DNA of 6,418 bases from Halomonas sp. Lineage in GTDB: Bacteria > Pseudomonadota > Gammaproteobacteria > Pseudomonadales > Halomonadaceae. The notes below the pieces were generated by a model that saw nothing but the letters and a program-made list of their open reading frames with translations, searched no databases and was not told where the DNA came from. Location: NCBI GenBank assembly GCA_007116835.1, contig SKHS01000126.1, positions 1 to 6,418 on the forward strand, written 5' to 3'. A program made the translations under genes and the position numbers. Below are positions 5,666-6,418 of this stretch, one piece after another; positions within the stretch are counted from its first letter, which is position 1, and every line of letters begins with the position of its first letter.

Positions 5666-6418
5666 TCAATCGCCCATGACGATTCCTTCGCGGCGTGGGT
5701 CTGCACCGCCGAACAGACTACCGTCTTCCAGACGCATGATGGCCTGTAGGCCACTGGTAAGCTCACGTTCGCTGACCGTATGTCCCCGCTCCCGGAGAGC
5801 CTCAATGATGTCGTCGGGGAAGCGCCCCTCTTCAACAAACACATCACCCCCGAGGGTAATCGCATGCGGTAAGTTTAACGCCTCCTGAGCATCTAGCCCC
5901 CAGTCGCGCATCGCCTGTAGCGTGCGGGCAGTGTAGTGAATAATGGCGGCACCACCTGGGGAGCCTAGGCTAGCAACTAACTCACCACTCTCCTGATCAA
6001 ATACCAAGGTAGGACTCATGCTGGAACGTGGACGCTTACCAGGTTCAACACGATTAGCTACCAATTCGCCGTCAATTTCAGGCACAAACGAGAAATCCGT
6101 TAACTCGTTATTGAGCAAATAGCCGCCAGCCAAGCCTGTTCCACCATCCGCCAACATACGCGACCCAAAGGCTTGCTCAATGGTCGTGGTCATCGCAATC
6201 GCATTGCCATCCGTATCTACAATACTGATATGGCTAGTACCGTATTCTGGCTGCTCGGGCTGGCTTGCAAAACTAACGGAAAGTTCACCAGGATTGCCCG
6301 GCTTTGCGCCGCTCCCCATGCTTTCTTCGCCAATCAATGCACTACGACTCGCTAAATAGTCAGGCGCCAGCATTAGTTGCCAATCCCCGCCGGGGGCCTC
6401 AACAAAGTCCGGGTCACC
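5666..6418 (-). CDS. ggt: Gamma-glutamyltransferase family Ntn-hydrolase, 3' part (5' end outside window)
   Basis: Gamma-glutamyltransferases move or hydrolyse the gamma-glutamyl group of glutathione and related compounds, usually in the periplasm after self-cleavage into two subunits. The frame is open to the window edge, giving 250 residues: the last 60 of the large subunit (starting GDPDFVEAPGGDWQL) and a complete small subunit of 190 residues, as in E. coli. The autoprocessing nucleophile is T61 of the fragment in GTSHISIVD. Also visible are GNAIAMTTTIEQAFGS at 71-86, LLNNELTDFSF at 101-111, KRPRSSMSPT at 128-137 and LGSPGG at 151-156. Compared with E. coli GGT as I remember it, Thr409, Asp433, Ser462-Ser463 and Gly483-Gly484 are kept, but Asn411 is Glu (E81) and Gln430 is Glu (E105). 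The pocket may differ, and the symbol is a family-level call. The gene converges on the phosphodiesterase gene; its promoter and signal peptide lie outside the window. Confidence 0.93.
   Translation of the reverse strand, partial: GDPDFVEAPGGDWQLMLAPDYLASRSALIGEESMGSGAKPGNPGELSVSFASQPEQPEYGTSHISIVDTDGNAIAMTTTIEQAFGSRMLADGGTGLAGGYLLNNELTDFSFVPEIDGELVANRVEPGKRPRSSMSPTLVFDQESGELVASLGSPGGAAIIHYTARTLQAMRDWGLDAQEALNLPHAITLGGDVFVEEGRFPDDIIEALRERGHTVSERELTSGLQAIMRLEDGSLFGGADPRREGIVMGD

Overview
The window looks like ordinary chromosomal DNA of a gammaproteobacterium, most likely a halophilic Halomonas/Vreelandella-type member of the Halomonadaceae. The basis is moderate GC content, an AcnB and an RraA very close to the enterobacterial and pseudomonad proteins, and the overall codon style. 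The genus is inferred from protein character, not from a marker gene. I see no mobile element, CRISPR array, rRNA, tRNA or prophage gene.

Layout. Bases 1-378 are a non-coding upstream region ending in a good sigma-70-like promoter (TTAACA, 17 bp, TAGAAT) and a leader of about 100 nt. acnB (GTG start at 379, 867 aa, bifunctional aconitate hydratase B) follows and closes with a hairpin and a strong intrinsic terminator (3066-3100). rraA (164 aa, start at 3175 set by an AGGAG Shine-Dalgarno) comes next on the same strand. A 77-nt gap holding a 13-bp inverted repeat then leads into a 628-residue integral-membrane glycerophosphodiester phosphodiesterase, also on the plus strand. Converging on it from the right, 32 bp away, is the 3' part of a gamma-glutamyltransferase gene whose 5' end lies beyond base 6418.

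How the genes relate. acnB is a stand-alone TCA-cycle gene with its own promoter and terminator. rraA and the phosphodiesterase are co-directional and could share a transcript, but the hairpin between them and the lack of an obvious ribosome binding site on the second gene leave that open. The gamma-glutamyltransferase is transcribed independently. The four products do not form an obvious pathway. One loose thread is that AcnB is known in E. coli as an RNA-binding protein when it lacks its Fe-S cluster, while RraA is named as a modulator of RNase E. A second is that this RraA carries the D-x20-R-D arrangement associated with metal-dependent aldolase/oxaloacetate decarboxylase activity.

I did not find an undescribed multi-gene system. 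The points most worth a second look are the RraA motif, the intergenic hairpin at 3684-3727, the two-domain membrane phosphodiesterase, and the substituted substrate-pocket residues in the gamma-glutamyltransferase.
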